Source: Erythrobacter sp. (GTDB lineage: Bacteria; Pseudomonadota; Alphaproteobacteria; Sphingomonadales; Sphingomonadaceae). Taken from it: a stretch of 64,000 nt of DNA. Made by a program: the position numbers and the translations under genes. The stretch spans positions 372,001 to 436,000 of the forward strand of contig JAACTC010000006.1 of assembly GCA_009993635.1 (NCBI GenBank), written 5' to 3'. A model generated the notes under the pieces. The model searched no databases. It was not told the origin of the DNA and worked only from the letters and a program-made list of their open reading frames with translations. Positions 45,646-55,589 of the stretch are shown here, piece by piece (the first letter of the stretch is position 1; every line of letters starts with the position of its first letter).

Positions 45646-45978
45646 TCAGGTGTCGTCCTTATCGTCGTCGTCACCCTTGGACTTGGCAACGCCCAGGTCG
45701 TCGTCGCCGCCCAGATCGACTTCGTTATCCGGCGAATCGTCGTCGTCATCGACGTCGATATCTTCCAGATCGTCATCGGCAAGGTCGCTGTCGGCTTCCT
45801 CGTCCTTCTTCTTCTTTTCTTCCTCGAACGGAATCGGCTGCTTGGACTTGAGCACCGGCTCGGGCGTCCAGGTGTTCTCGCATTCGATGCAGGTCACCGG
45901 GTCTTCGTTGCCGAGATCGTAGAATCGCGTGCCGCATTTGGGGCAGGTACGCTTGGTGCCCCATTCGGGTTTGACCAT
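45646..45978 (-). CDS. FYDLN acid domain protein (TIGR02300)
   Basis: A 110-residue alphaproteobacterial protein. Its N-terminal zinc ribbon has CPKC (12-15), the name-giving FYDLG/FYDLN-type segment and CIEC. The second half is extremely acidic (a run of aspartates with Glu and Lys). Function unknown. The gene is typically found divergent from aroA, as here. Confidence 0.92.
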   Translation of the reverse strand: MVKPEWGTKRTCPKCGTRFYDLGNEDPVTCIECENTWTPEPVLKSKQPIPFEEEKKKKDEEADSDLADDDLEDIDVDDDDDSPDNEVDLGGDDDLGVAKSKGDDDDKDDT

Positions 45979-46032
45979 GATCGGATAGTTCCTTGTTACG
46001 GGCGCTGCTTCGTCGCTGCGCGCCTCATGTGA

Positions 46033-47451
<1,419 letters not shown>

Positions 47452-47545
47452 TTGCGATGGCGTGCCTTTTCCAACTCCGGCTAACCGGCTTTGCCGCCAA
47501 GCCTGCGTATTCTTTCCCCCCACGGAAAGTGGGATAATCGTGGCA

Positions 47546-47812
47546 ATGGATATCTATTCGCTCGTCGGCTTCGTCGGCATGGCCTGTATCATCGGCGCCT
47601 ATGCCTACCTCACCTTGAGCAAGGCACCGAACCCGTTCATCCTGCACGGCACCAATTTGCTGGGCGCGGCGCTCCTTACCGTCAGCCTGCTGGTCCACAC
47701 CAACTGGCCCAGCCTCGTGCTCGAAGGGTTCTGGGCTGCGATAGCAATCTACGGGCTCGTCAAAGCCATACGCTCACGCCCCAGACCGGACGCGATGGAG
47801 AAAATACCATGA
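47546..47812 (+). CDS. Small membrane protein (CBU_0592-like)
   Basis: An 88-residue protein with three hydrophobic helices (about 4-24, 32-50 and 56-72) and a basic tail. The layout GFVGMACIIGAYAYL followed by NPFILHGTNLLGAALLTVSLL resembles the CBU_0592 family, function unknown. ATG at 47546 is preferred over an upstream extension without hydrophobic character. It overlaps the next gene by four bases. Confidence 0.72.
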   Translation: MDIYSLVGFVGMACIIGAYAYLTLSKAPNPFILHGTNLLGAALLTVSLLVHTNWPSLVLEGFWAAIAIYGLVKAIRSRPRPDAMEKIP

Positions 47813-48807
47813 TTTTCAGAACCCTGCTCGCGCTTGCCGCCGCGTGCTGCCTGTCGGTGCCACTGGCCGCGCAGGACGCTGCGCCCGCCACCCACGCCGC
47901 CGCATGGGCTTCACCCGACAAGGAACTGATGGTCCCTGTCGAAGGCGGCGAGGTCTATGTCCGCGTCAACGGCGACATCGCGGCGAGCGACAAGACGCCT
48001 GCGATCTTCATCCATGGCGGGCCGGGCGGCACGCATCTGGGTTTCGCCGGACTGCTCGGCCTTGCGGACGAGAGGCCGATCATCCTTTACGACCAGCTGG
48101 GCAGCGGCAAGTCGGACCGGCCGAACGATCCGGCGAACTGGCGGGTCGAGCGGTTCGTGGAAGAGCTCGAAGCGGTCAGGGTAGCCGTCGGAGCCGAAAA
48201 ACTGCACCTGATCGGGCATAGCTGGGGCTCTGCGCTGGCGCTCGAATATGCGGCGAAATACCCCGAGCACGTCGCCTCCACCGTGCTTGGCGGCACTTTC
48301 ATCTCGACTATTCACTGGATCACCGACGCAAACCTGCTGCTGCTCGACCTGCCGGAGGAAAGCCGCCAGCTGGTCAAGCAGTGCGAGGGTGACGACCCAC
48401 CGCCGGGCCGGACCTGCGGCGAGGTCTTCACCAGGGTCTACTCGCAATACTACGTCCCCCCGCCACGCGACCCGGCGGCGGCGGAATATGCCAAACAGTA
48501 TGGCGGACAGGGCTTCAACCCGCTGATCTACAACAGCATGTGGGGGCCGAGCGAATTTGCCTCTACCGGGCTGCTGAAGAATTACGACGCCACGCCCAAG
48601 CTGCTGGAAATCGACGGATCGCGGACGCTGTTCCTCATCGGACAATATGACTCTGCGCGGATCGACACGGTGCAGGAATTCGTCGCGCTCGCCTCGGGTG
48701 CCGAACTGGCGGTGGTTCCCGGCGGGGCGCATGGTTTCCTGAGGGATCGCCCCATCGAGACGGAGGCGATCCTGCGCGGCTGGCTGAGAAGGATGGACCA
48801 GGAATGA
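47809..48807 (+). CDS. Exported alpha/beta hydrolase, proline iminopeptidase-like (S33)
   Basis: A 332-residue secreted hydrolase with a signal peptide (cleaved near LAAQD, residue 22). The oxyanion loop IHGGPGGTH (68-76) and nucleophile Ser138 in GHSWGS are typical of prolyl aminopeptidases of family S33. A catalytic Asp is near QYDSARI and His in GGAHGFL. Substrate inferred only from family. It is linked by ATGA overlaps to both neighbours, inserted between aroA and cmk. Confidence 0.85.
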   Translation: MIFRTLLALAAACCLSVPLAAQDAAPATHAAAWASPDKELMVPVEGGEVYVRVNGDIAASDKTPAIFIHGGPGGTHLGFAGLLGLADERPIILYDQLGSGKSDRPNDPANWRVERFVEELEAVRVAVGAEKLHLIGHSWGSALALEYAAKYPEHVASTVLGGTFISTIHWITDANLLLLDLPEESRQLVKQCEGDDPPPGRTCGEVFTRVYSQYYVPPPRDPAAAEYAKQYGGQGFNPLIYNSMWGPSEFASTGLLKNYDATPKLLEIDGSRTLFLIGQYDSARIDTVQEFVALASGAELAVVPGGAHGFLRDRPIETEAILRGWLRRMDQE

Positions 48808-49427
48808 TCATCGCCGTCGACGGCCCCACCGCATCGGGCAAGGGCACGATTGCCACCGCGATTGCGCGCCATTTCGGCCTGCCCTGCCTCGACACGGGGC
48901 TGCTTTACCGCGCGGTCGGGCGCCAAGTGGAGCTTGTCGGGGGCGATCCCGAAAACGCGGAAGACGCGCTGGCGGGTGCCGATTTTCCCGACACACTGCT
49001 GGCCGACCCCGAACTGCGCAGCGAAGTCATCGGCAGCTATGCAAGCCGCGTTTCCGTCCACCCCAAGGTGCGCCAGGCTCTGTTCGACCGGCAACGCAGC
49101 TTCGCGCAGCAGGCAGGCGGCGCGGTGCTCGACGGGCGCGATATCGGCACGGTGATCTGCCCCGATGCCGATGTGAAGCTGTTCGTCACCGCATCGCTCG
49201 ACGCGCGGACCGACCGGCGTTTTGCGGAGCTGAAGGGCCATGGCCGCGATGTGACGCGCGAGGAGGTGCGCGATCAGATTGCGCGGCGCGACGAACGCGA
49301 CATGGGTCGCAAGGACGCGCCGCTAAAGCCCGCACCCGACGCCTATATTCTGGAGACCACCGCGCTCGACAAGGATGCCTCCATCGCCGCGGCGATCGAA
49401 GTGGTGGAAACGAAGCGGAAGGGCTGA
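48804..49427 (+). CDS. cmk: Cytidylate kinase
   Basis: Phosphorylates CMP and dCMP. 207 residues with P-loop GPTASGKGT (7-15), CLDTGLLYRAVG, the substrate segment DGRDIGTVICPDADVKLFVTA and EVRDQIARRDERD. Length is somewhat below E. coli Cmk (227), as in other alphaproteobacteria. Its ATG overlaps the preceding stop. The aroA-cmk-rpsA order is kept apart from the inserted genes on either side. Confidence 0.96.
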   Translation: MIIAVDGPTASGKGTIATAIARHFGLPCLDTGLLYRAVGRQVELVGGDPENAEDALAGADFPDTLLADPELRSEVIGSYASRVSVHPKVRQALFDRQRSFAQQAGGAVLDGRDIGTVICPDADVKLFVTASLDARTDRRFAELKGHGRDVTREEVRDQIARRDERDMGRKDAPLKPAPDAYILETTALDKDASIAAAIEVVETKRKG

Positions 49428-49437
49428 AGGCGGCGCC

Positions 49438-50232
49438 TCAGGCGGCGGCAGGTTGCTGCCGGCCCATCGTGACGAACTCCAGCGCGGGAAGCGCGCGGAA
49501 CGCCGGCCGGGCAAGCAGGTACCCCTGGATGTAGCGAATGCCGAGCAGGCGGAGCGTGTTGAACTCTTCCGCCGTCTCGATACCCTCCGCAATCACGCTT
49601 ATCCCGAGGCGACGGGCAATGCGCACAACCCCTTCCACGATGACCCGCTTGGCCGGGGAGCCGTCGATCCCGCGGATCAGTTCCATGTCGAGCTTGATGC
49701 AATCGGTCTGGATCCGGGCCAGCAGGCCGAGCCCCGCATAGCCCGCGCCGAAATCGTCCAGCGCAGTCCCGAAGCCCATCTTCTTGTAGGTTTCGATGAT
49801 GTGCTGAACGTGCGCGGTATCGACCATCTCCTCGTTCTCGGTGAATTCGAAGATCAGCCGCTCTGTCGGAAAGCCCACTTCGCGCGCGGTCTTCAGCGTC
49901 AGCTGGATGCAGGCGAGCGGGGAATAGACCGCGTTGGGCAGGAAATTGATCGACAGGCGCGCACCGGTTTCGAGAATGCCGGCCGCCACCGCGCCTTCGA
50001 TCGCGGCAACGCGGCACTGCTGGTCGAATGTGTAGCGATTCTCCGGCGTCACCTGTGCCAGCACTTCGCCTGCACTTTCCCCGTTCGCGCCGCGCACCAG
50101 CGCCTCGTACGCAAACGGCTCACCGCTATCGCAGTCGACGATGGGCTGGAACGCCATCGCAATGTCGAACGCGTGCTGGGGTGCGCGGCACCCGTTGCAG
50201 CCGGCTCTTTGCATGATCCCTTGTTCACTCAT
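49438..50232 (-). CDS. EAL-domain c-di-GMP phosphodiesterase
   Basis: A 264-residue protein consisting almost only of an EAL domain. Catalytic and metal residues are kept: YEALVRG (EAL), INFLPN, FEFTENEEM, LDDFGAGYAGL, IKLDMELI, AEGIETAEEF and QGYLLARP. So it should hydrolyse cyclic di-GMP. A short Cys-containing N-terminus (GCNGCRAP) precedes it and might bind metal or sense redox. No membrane segment. Convergent with cmk. Confidence 0.88.
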   Translation of the reverse strand: MSEQGIMQRAGCNGCRAPQHAFDIAMAFQPIVDCDSGEPFAYEALVRGANGESAGEVLAQVTPENRYTFDQQCRVAAIEGAVAAGILETGARLSINFLPNAVYSPLACIQLTLKTAREVGFPTERLIFEFTENEEMVDTAHVQHIIETYKKMGFGTALDDFGAGYAGLGLLARIQTDCIKLDMELIRGIDGSPAKRVIVEGVVRIARRLGISVIAEGIETAEEFNTLRLLGIRYIQGYLLARPAFRALPALEFVTMGRQQPAAA

Positions 50233-50396
50233 TCTGCAGCCTTCGCTTAAATACTACTAAGAAGTTCTGAATAGAGGATAGAGTTCAGAGGCTTGCGGCA
50301 CCAGTAGGGGAAATTCGGAACCAAGCTTTGTAGCGGAAGTTGGACAGCCATCGGCAGATGGTGCCGACCACGTTTGACTTCGAAGAGAGACTGTCC

Positions 50397-51017
50397 ATGA
50401 AATATTTCACCGTGCTCGCCCTCGCTGCCGCCCTCGCCGCGTGCGGCCAGGAACCCGCCGATACGTCCGGCCCGGACAGCACGGCGAACTCTGAGGAGAT
50501 GACCGCACAGACGGACAATTCCGAGAAGGTCATGGCAGCCCTCGAAACCTGCAAGACGGTCGAAGCGAACTGCGGCGAAGGCGCCGTCGGCTACCTCGTA
50601 TTCCCCGACGTGACCTCGGTCGCGCTGGGCGTCGGTGGCCAGGGTGGCAACGGCGCGCTGGTCGAAAACGGCCAGATCGTCAGCAACTGGCGCATGGGTG
50701 AAGCGACGATCGGCCTGCAGGCCGGTATCGACGCCGCAAGCTACGTCTTCAAGTTCACCGATCAGGCCGCGCTCGACAAGTACAAGACCGATGGCGAGTG
50801 GAGCATCGGTGCCGAAGGCGACATCACCATCGCCGAAGCCGGCGCAACCGCGCAGGGCGAAACCGGCGGCCCGACCCTTTATGTCTTCAATTCCGAAGGC
50901 TTGATGGCCGACGTGAGCGTTGGCGCGATGAAGGTGTGGCGCACGGACGAAATCTCGGGCGAAGGCACCGACGCGATGAACGAAGACGGCATGGCCGAAG
51001 ACGATTCGAACATGTGA
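50397..51017 (+). CDS. Lipoprotein with SYLF (Ysc84-like) domain
   Basis: A 206-residue protein with a lipoprotein signal ending LAAC (Cys14). YLVFPDVTSVALGVGGQGGNGALV, the glycine-rich start of the SYLF lipid-binding fold, is followed by GLQAGIDAASYVFKFTD and SEGLMADVSVGAMKVWR. The C-terminus is acidic and Met-rich. In related proteins this domain binds lipids; the cellular role here is unknown. The start at 50397 excludes a 19-residue extension without signal character. Confidence 0.82.
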   Translation: MKYFTVLALAAALAACGQEPADTSGPDSTANSEEMTAQTDNSEKVMAALETCKTVEANCGEGAVGYLVFPDVTSVALGVGGQGGNGALVENGQIVSNWRMGEATIGLQAGIDAASYVFKFTDQAALDKYKTDGEWSIGAEGDITIAEAGATAQGETGGPTLYVFNSEGLMADVSVGAMKVWRTDEISGEGTDAMNEDGMAEDDSNM

Positions 51018-51038
51018 TCAGCGCCTGATCATTCGAAT
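51004..51038. repeat. Interrupted palindrome over the stop codon of the SYLF gene
   Basis: ATTCGAA, four bases, TGATCAG, CGC, CTGATCA, TTCGAAT: 14 base pairs of perfect complementarity with one 4-base bulge. It includes the TGA stop at 51015-51017. The terminator follows 11 bases later. Confidence 0.7.
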
Positions 51039-51048
51039 ACCGATTACC

Positions 51049-51080
51049 GGGCCGCTCTCCCTTGGGAGGGCGGCCCTTTT
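51049..51080 (+). terminator. Rho-independent terminator after the SYLF gene
   Basis: GGGCCGC and TCCC arms at 51049-51061 pair with GGGA and GCGGCCC at 51064-51076, followed by TTTT. Confidence 0.85.
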
Positions 51081-51321
51081 CGCATCCGCGCGAAGCCAGC
51101 AAATGCCTTGCTTTTTTCGCGCCTTTCGCCTAGCCGCGCAGCCGTTCTCGCAATCTTTGGATTCGCCCATTGAATTGATGGGGACCCGCGTGATGGCATC
51201 CGGCCTCGCGTGGCAAACGGCCCTCTTGCCCCGGATGGCCCGCAATGGTGCGGTGTCGGCGGGAAAGACCCCGGAAAAACCGGTGGCCGGTAGCAAATGT
51301 GAACTAGGAACCTGATACCCT
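51081..51321 (+). other. Leader/intergenic region before rpsA
   Basis: About 240 bases without a plausible gene between the SYLF terminator and rpsA. The rpsA promoter and leader must lie here. AGGAA at about 51306 is a weak Shine-Dalgarno 11 bases before the ATG. I see no further clear structure. Confidence 0.5.
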
Positions 51322-53025
51322 ATGGCAACTGCAGCCAACCCGACGCGCGACGATTTCGAAGCGCTCCTCAACGAACAGCTCGGCGATGCCGATGATGGCG
51401 GTTTCGAAGGCCGCGTCGTCAAGGGCACCGTCACCGCCATCGAAAACGGCATGGCCCTGATCGATGTCGGCCTGAAGAGCGAAGGCCGCGTGGACCTGCG
51501 CGAATTCATGCGCAACGACGACGAGCATGGCCTCGAAGTCGGTAGCGAAGTCGAAGTCTTCGTCGACCGCGTCGAAAACGCCGATGGCGAAGCGATGCTC
51601 AGCCGCGACCGCGCCCGCCGCGAAGCCGCGTGGGATCGCCTCGAAAACGAATTCGGCGAAGGCAAGCGCGTCGAAGGCCGCATCTTCGGCCGCGTCAAGG
51701 GCGGCTTCACCGTCGACCTCGACGGCGCCGTGGCCTTCCTGCCCGGTTCGCAGGTCGACATTCGCCCCGTGCGCGACGTCACTCCGCTGATGGATCAGCC
51801 GCAGCCCTTTCAGATCCTCAAGATGGATCGCCGCCGCGGCAACATCGTCGTCAGCCGCCGTGCGGTTCTGGAAGAAACACGCGCCGAACAGCGCAGCGAG
51901 CTCATCAGCGATCTGGCCGAGGGCCAGGTGGTCGACGGTGTGGTCAAGAACATCACCGATTACGGTGCTTTCGTGGATCTGGGCGGCATCGACGGCCTGC
52001 TCCACGTCACCGACATGAGCTACAAGCGGGTCAACCACCCCAGCGAAGTGATCGAAATCGGCCAGACCGTGACCGTGCAGATCATCCGCATCAATGCCGA
52101 AACGCAGCGCATTTCGCTGGGCATGAAGCAGCTCGAAAGCGATCCGTGGGATGGCGTCGCCGCCAAGTACCCGGTGGGCATGAAGCTGACCGGCCAGGTC
52201 ACCAACATCACCGAATACGGTGCCTTTGTCGAAGTCGAGCCGGGCATCGAAGGCCTGGTCCACGTGTCCGAAATGAGCTGGACCAAGAAGAACGTCCACC
52301 CCGGCAAGATCGTTTCGACCTCGCAGGAAGTCGAAGTTATGGTGCTGGAAGTCGATTCCGAAAAGCGCCGCATCTCGCTCGGCCTCAAGCAGGCCCAGCG
52401 CAACCCGTGGGAAGAGTTCGCCGAGAAGTATCCGGTGGGCAGCGAAGTCGAAGGCGAAGTCAAGAACGCCACCGAATTCGGCCTGTTCATCGGCCTCGAC
52501 GGCGATGTGGACGGCATGGTCCACATGTCGGACATCGCGTGGGGCATCTCGGGCGAAGACGCGCTGGCGCTTCACCGCAAGGGTGAAGAGGTCAAGGCGA
52601 TCGTTCTCGACGTCGATATCGACAAGGAACGCATCAGCCTCGGCATGAAGCAGCTCGAAAAGGGCGCACCGACCGAAGCGGCAGCGGGCAGCTCGCTGCG
52701 TCGCGGCGAAACCGTCACCGTCACCGTCCTCGAAGTCCGCGATGGCGGCCTCGAAGTGCAGGTTGGCGAAGACGGCGCGACCGGCTTCATCAAGCGTTCC
52801 GACCTTGGCCGCGACCGCGACGAACAGCGTCCGGATCGCTTCCAGACCGGCCAGAAGATCGACGCTCTCGTCACCGGGTTCGACCGTTCCAAGAAGCCGA
52901 CCTTCTCGATCAAGGCGTACCAGATCGCCGAAGAGAAGCAGGCCGTGGAACAGTACGGTTCGGCCGACTCGGGTGCCTCGCTGGGCGACATCCTTGGCGA
53001 AGCCCTGAAGAAGCAGGACGACTAA
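51322..53025 (+). CDS. rpsA: 30S ribosomal protein S1
   Basis: RNA-binding protein needed to load most mRNAs on the ribosome. 567 residues with about six S1 (OB-fold) repeats beginning near residue 30. Characteristic repeat segments recur (GAFVDLGGIDGLLHVTDMSYKR, then GAFVEVEPGIEGLVHVSEMSW, VDGMVHMSDIAWG). The tail ends SLGDILGEALKKQDD. It follows cmk in the conserved alphaproteobacterial order, here separated by two c-di-GMP/lipoprotein genes. Closed by a strong terminator. Confidence 0.97.
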   Translation: MATAANPTRDDFEALLNEQLGDADDGGFEGRVVKGTVTAIENGMALIDVGLKSEGRVDLREFMRNDDEHGLEVGSEVEVFVDRVENADGEAMLSRDRARREAAWDRLENEFGEGKRVEGRIFGRVKGGFTVDLDGAVAFLPGSQVDIRPVRDVTPLMDQPQPFQILKMDRRRGNIVVSRRAVLEETRAEQRSELISDLAEGQVVDGVVKNITDYGAFVDLGGIDGLLHVTDMSYKRVNHPSEVIEIGQTVTVQIIRINAETQRISLGMKQLESDPWDGVAAKYPVGMKLTGQVTNITEYGAFVEVEPGIEGLVHVSEMSWTKKNVHPGKIVSTSQEVEVMVLEVDSEKRRISLGLKQAQRNPWEEFAEKYPVGSEVEGEVKNATEFGLFIGLDGDVDGMVHMSDIAWGISGEDALALHRKGEEVKAIVLDVDIDKERISLGMKQLEKGAPTEAAAGSSLRRGETVTVTVLEVRDGGLEVQVGEDGATGFIKRSDLGRDRDEQRPDRFQTGQKIDALVTGFDRSKKPTFSIKAYQIAEEKQAVEQYGSADSGASLGDILGEALKKQDD

Positions 53026-53051
53026 GCACCACGCGCCTCGCGCAAAGAAAC

Positions 53052-53086
53052 GGCCCGCCCTCCCCAACCGGAGCGGCGGGCCTTTT
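53052..53086 (+). terminator. Rho-independent terminator after rpsA
   Basis: GGCCCGCC (53052-53059) pairs with GGCGGGCC (53075-53082), then TTTT. It starts 26 bases past the rpsA stop. Confidence 0.88.
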
Positions 53087-53182
53087 CATGTGTGCCCTGC
53101 ACACGGTGCTGCTGCCGGTGGACGCAGGATATGGGCGTCATCAGGCTTGTTTCCGGTGCCAGCCTCCCATAGTTCTGCGCGC

Positions 53183-53626
53183 ATGAAGTTCATCCACGCA
53201 CTCCCCCCGCTCGCCCTGCTGATCGCTACGGCCGCCTGCAATGGCGAAGAGGCCGATCCGCAGCCCGCACCCGCCGAGGCCGCTGCCGAACCCACACGCG
53301 CTCCGCTGAAGCTGGCTGGCCAGTACAAGGCATTCCTGTTCGGCCCCGATCACACCGATGCCTCCGGCACCAGGCTGGATCAGGCGTGGCAGGTGCTGCG
53401 CGAGGACCGCATCAACTATCACGACCGCAACGTGCGGCAGGATGCCGATCAGGGCGACCCCGTGTTCGGCACCGCCGCCAACCGCGACATGATCGAACAG
53501 ATGGTCGCCAACGGCAACATGACCGAACAGGCGGCAAGGAAGATCGTGGACGGCAACGTGCTGGTCGCGGTCGATGTCTATACCCGCGACGAAGAGCCGA
53601 CGCGGCTCGACGTCTCGGTCTACTGA
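53183..53626 (+). CDS. Small lipoprotein of unknown function
   Basis: A 147-residue protein with a lipoprotein-type signal (hydrophobic 6-17, ATAAC with Cys18). An Ala/Pro/Glu-rich linker follows, then a globular part (LDQAWQVLREDRINYHDRN and MIEQMVANGNMTEQAARKI). No known family. An N-terminal extension of 31 residues was rejected because it buries the signal. It ends 17 bases before gloB. Confidence 0.72.
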   Translation: MKFIHALPPLALLIATAACNGEEADPQPAPAEAAAEPTRAPLKLAGQYKAFLFGPDHTDASGTRLDQAWQVLREDRINYHDRNVRQDADQGDPVFGTAANRDMIEQMVANGNMTEQAARKIVDGNVLVAVDVYTRDEEPTRLDVSVY

Positions 53627-53632
53627 TTTCGC

Positions 53633-53646
53633 GGAGAAACTCCCTG
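53633..53646 (+). promoter_or_regulatory. Ribosome binding site and CTG start candidate of gloB
   Basis: GGAG at 53633-53636, seven bases, then CTG at 53644-53646. No ATG, GTG or TTG stands in frame near the conserved protein start. This is the third such case in the window. Confidence 0.6.
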
Positions 53647-54399
53647 CTCCAGATTCACCAGTTCCCGTGCCTGTCGGACAATTACGGCTTCCTGCTGCAC
53701 GATCCCGACAGCGGCGAGACCGCTGCGATCGATACGCCGGACGGTGCCGAATACCTGAAGCAGGCGGAGGCGAAGGGCTGGCGGATCACGCAGATCTGGA
53801 ACACGCACTGGCACCCCGACCACGCAGGCGGGAACAAGGCCATCGTGCAGGCCACGGGCGCGGCGGTGATCGCTCCGCAGGAGGTCGACAAACTCTCCCC
53901 CATCGATCGTGTTGTGGCGCATGGCGAAACGGTGACGCTGGGCGCGCATACCGCGGCGGTGATCGACGTATCGGGCCATACCAACGGCCATATCGCCTAC
54001 CACCTGCCGGAAGACGGCATCGCCTTCGTGGGGGACAGCGTATTCGCGCTCGGCTGCGGGCGGATGTTCGAAGGCGAACCGCAGCAGTTCTGGGACAGCC
54101 TCGCGCGGATCAAGGCGCTGCCGCCCGAAACCACACTCTACTGCGCGCACGAATACACGCAGGCGAATGCGAAATTCGCGCTTCATGCCGATCCCGATAA
54201 CGACGCATTGCAAGCCTACGCGGACGAGATCGCGGCGGCGCGCGCAAAGGACGAGCCGACCGTGCCGACGGTTCTTTCACGCGAGCTGGAAACCAACCCT
54301 TTCCTGCGCGCCGATGCCCCCGAGATGCAGGCGCGCTGGGGCGGAGAAAGCCCTGCGGATACGTTCGCGAAGCTGCGCGCTGCCAAGGACGAATTCTGA
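53644..54399 (+). CDS. gloB: Hydroxyacylglutathione hydrolase (glyoxalase II), apparent CTG start
   Basis: Hydrolyses S-lactoylglutathione, the second step of methylglyoxal detoxification. 251 residues. The metallo-beta-lactamase fold shows NTHWHPDHAGG (two-metal site), DVSGHTNGHIAY, FVGDSVFALGCGRMFEG and CAHEYTQANAKFA; the C-terminus has the usual helical glyoxalase II domain. Read from CTG it begins LLQIHQFPCLSDNYGF (initiator included), matching relatives that begin MLxIxQFPCLxDNY. No conventional start is in frame upstream within range, and downstream starts would delete the first strands. Confidence 0.92.
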   Translation: MLQIHQFPCLSDNYGFLLHDPDSGETAAIDTPDGAEYLKQAEAKGWRITQIWNTHWHPDHAGGNKAIVQATGAAVIAPQEVDKLSPIDRVVAHGETVTLGAHTAAVIDVSGHTNGHIAYHLPEDGIAFVGDSVFALGCGRMFEGEPQQFWDSLARIKALPPETTLYCAHEYTQANAKFALHADPDNDALQAYADEIAAARAKDEPTVPTVLSRELETNPFLRADAPEMQARWGGESPADTFAKLRAAKDEF

Positions 54400-54538
54400 C
54401 GGGCTGACCAAGGGGTCTGAGCGCGCGCACCCGGCCAATCTTGCGGAGCTGGCAGGCACGCACTCCGCGATCCGGTTCAGCGGCGGCTGATCGGATCCAA
54501 GCTATTGCTTCCCAGCCAACCCGCTGATGGCGGCGCGT

Positions 54539-55009
54539 TCAAAGCGAGCAGTGGAAGAACTGGTTGAAGTCGCTTCCGGTATAGTCGCCAAAGGCGTCGC
54601 CCGGCACGAAGCCACGCGCGCGATAGAAGGCGATTGCGGGATCGAACGCAGGCCCGCTGCCGGTTTCCAGCGAAAGCCGTTGCAGGCCGAGCTCTCTTGC
54701 CCGCTGCACGATCGCATCCAGGATCGCATCGGCAACCCCGCGGCGCAGAAAATCGGGATGAGTACGCATGGACTTGATCTCGCCCTGACCGGGCGACAGC
54801 TTGCGCAGCGCGCCGATGCCGGCGATCCGATCCCCCGCCCACGCGCTCCACACCTCGATATCGGGCTGGCGCAGCCCTCTGGGATCGAGCGCAAAAACGG
54901 AACCTGCGGGCGAATGCGCGTGCATCGCCCGCAGGTGCAATTCCAGCAATGCCAGTGTGTCCGCCCCGGTCAGGTCATCGCGACGAACGATCACCCGATC
55001 CGCGGCCAA
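54539..55009 (-). CDS. GNAT family N-acetyltransferase
   Basis: A 156-residue acetyltransferase with an acetyl-CoA binding segment RTHPDFLRRGVADAIL (R-x-x-G-x-A type) and RLSLETGSGPAFDPAIAFYRARGF. The acceptor is unknown. TTG at 55009 gives the longest product; GTG at 54994 is an equal alternative. It begins 4 bases after the atpF stop and may be read with the ATP synthase genes. Confidence 0.82.
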   Translation of the reverse strand: MAADRVIVRRDDLTGADTLALLELHLRAMHAHSPAGSVFALDPRGLRQPDIEVWSAWAGDRIAGIGALRKLSPGQGEIKSMRTHPDFLRRGVADAILDAIVQRARELGLQRLSLETGSGPAFDPAIAFYRARGFVPGDAFGDYTGSDFNQFFHCSL

Positions 55010-55013
55010 GCGA

Positions 55014-55589
55014 TCAGATGCCCGCGATCAGATCGTCGGCCAGCTTGCGGTCCGCGTCTGCGTCCAGCTTTTCGCGGATCAGCTTGCGGCTGGCCTCCGC
55101 ACTTGCGGTCGCCGCCCGGGCGCGCACTTCGGCCACGGCCTCGCGCTCGGCAGCGGAAATCTTGTCCTGCGCCATGCGCTTGCGCCGTTCGACCAGTGCC
55201 TTGCTGTCGGCTTCGGCCCGGTCGAGGATCGATTCCGCTTCTGCCTTCGCATTTTCCAGCATGGCGGCGGCATCGGATTCGGCATTGGCGATCTTGGCGG
55301 AATATTCGTCCCGCAGGGTCTCCGCTTCGGACCGCAGCCGCTTGGCTTCATCCAGTTCTTCACGGATCGCGGCGATCCGTTCGTCCAGTCCGCCACCGAT
55401 GGTCTTGTGGACCTTGCCCGCGAAGATCGCGATCAGCACCAGGATGAGCATCGCGACCGATACCCACTGGTAGGATTCAAGCCACAGCAGCGTCGGTTCC
55501 TCGTAGGAGCCGTGGCTGCCGTCGACCTCGATCACGCCTTCGGAGTGGGTGCCGGCGGCGGCGGTTGCATTGCTTGCGAGATCAGCCAT
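55014..55589 (-). CDS. atpF: ATP synthase F0 subunit b
   Basis: Peripheral stalk subunit, 191 residues: an N-terminal membrane helix (about 42-60, VSVAMLILVLIAIFAG) and a long charged coiled coil (EELDEAKRLRSEAETL, AKAEAESILDRAEADSK). It overlaps the b' gene by eight bases. Separate b and b' genes are typical of alphaproteobacteria. Confidence 0.93.
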   Translation of the reverse strand: MADLASNATAAAGTHSEGVIEVDGSHGSYEEPTLLWLESYQWVSVAMLILVLIAIFAGKVHKTIGGGLDERIAAIREELDEAKRLRSEAETLRDEYSAKIANAESDAAAMLENAKAEAESILDRAEADSKALVERRKRMAQDKISAAEREAVAEVRARAATASAEASRKLIREKLDADADRKLADDLIAGI

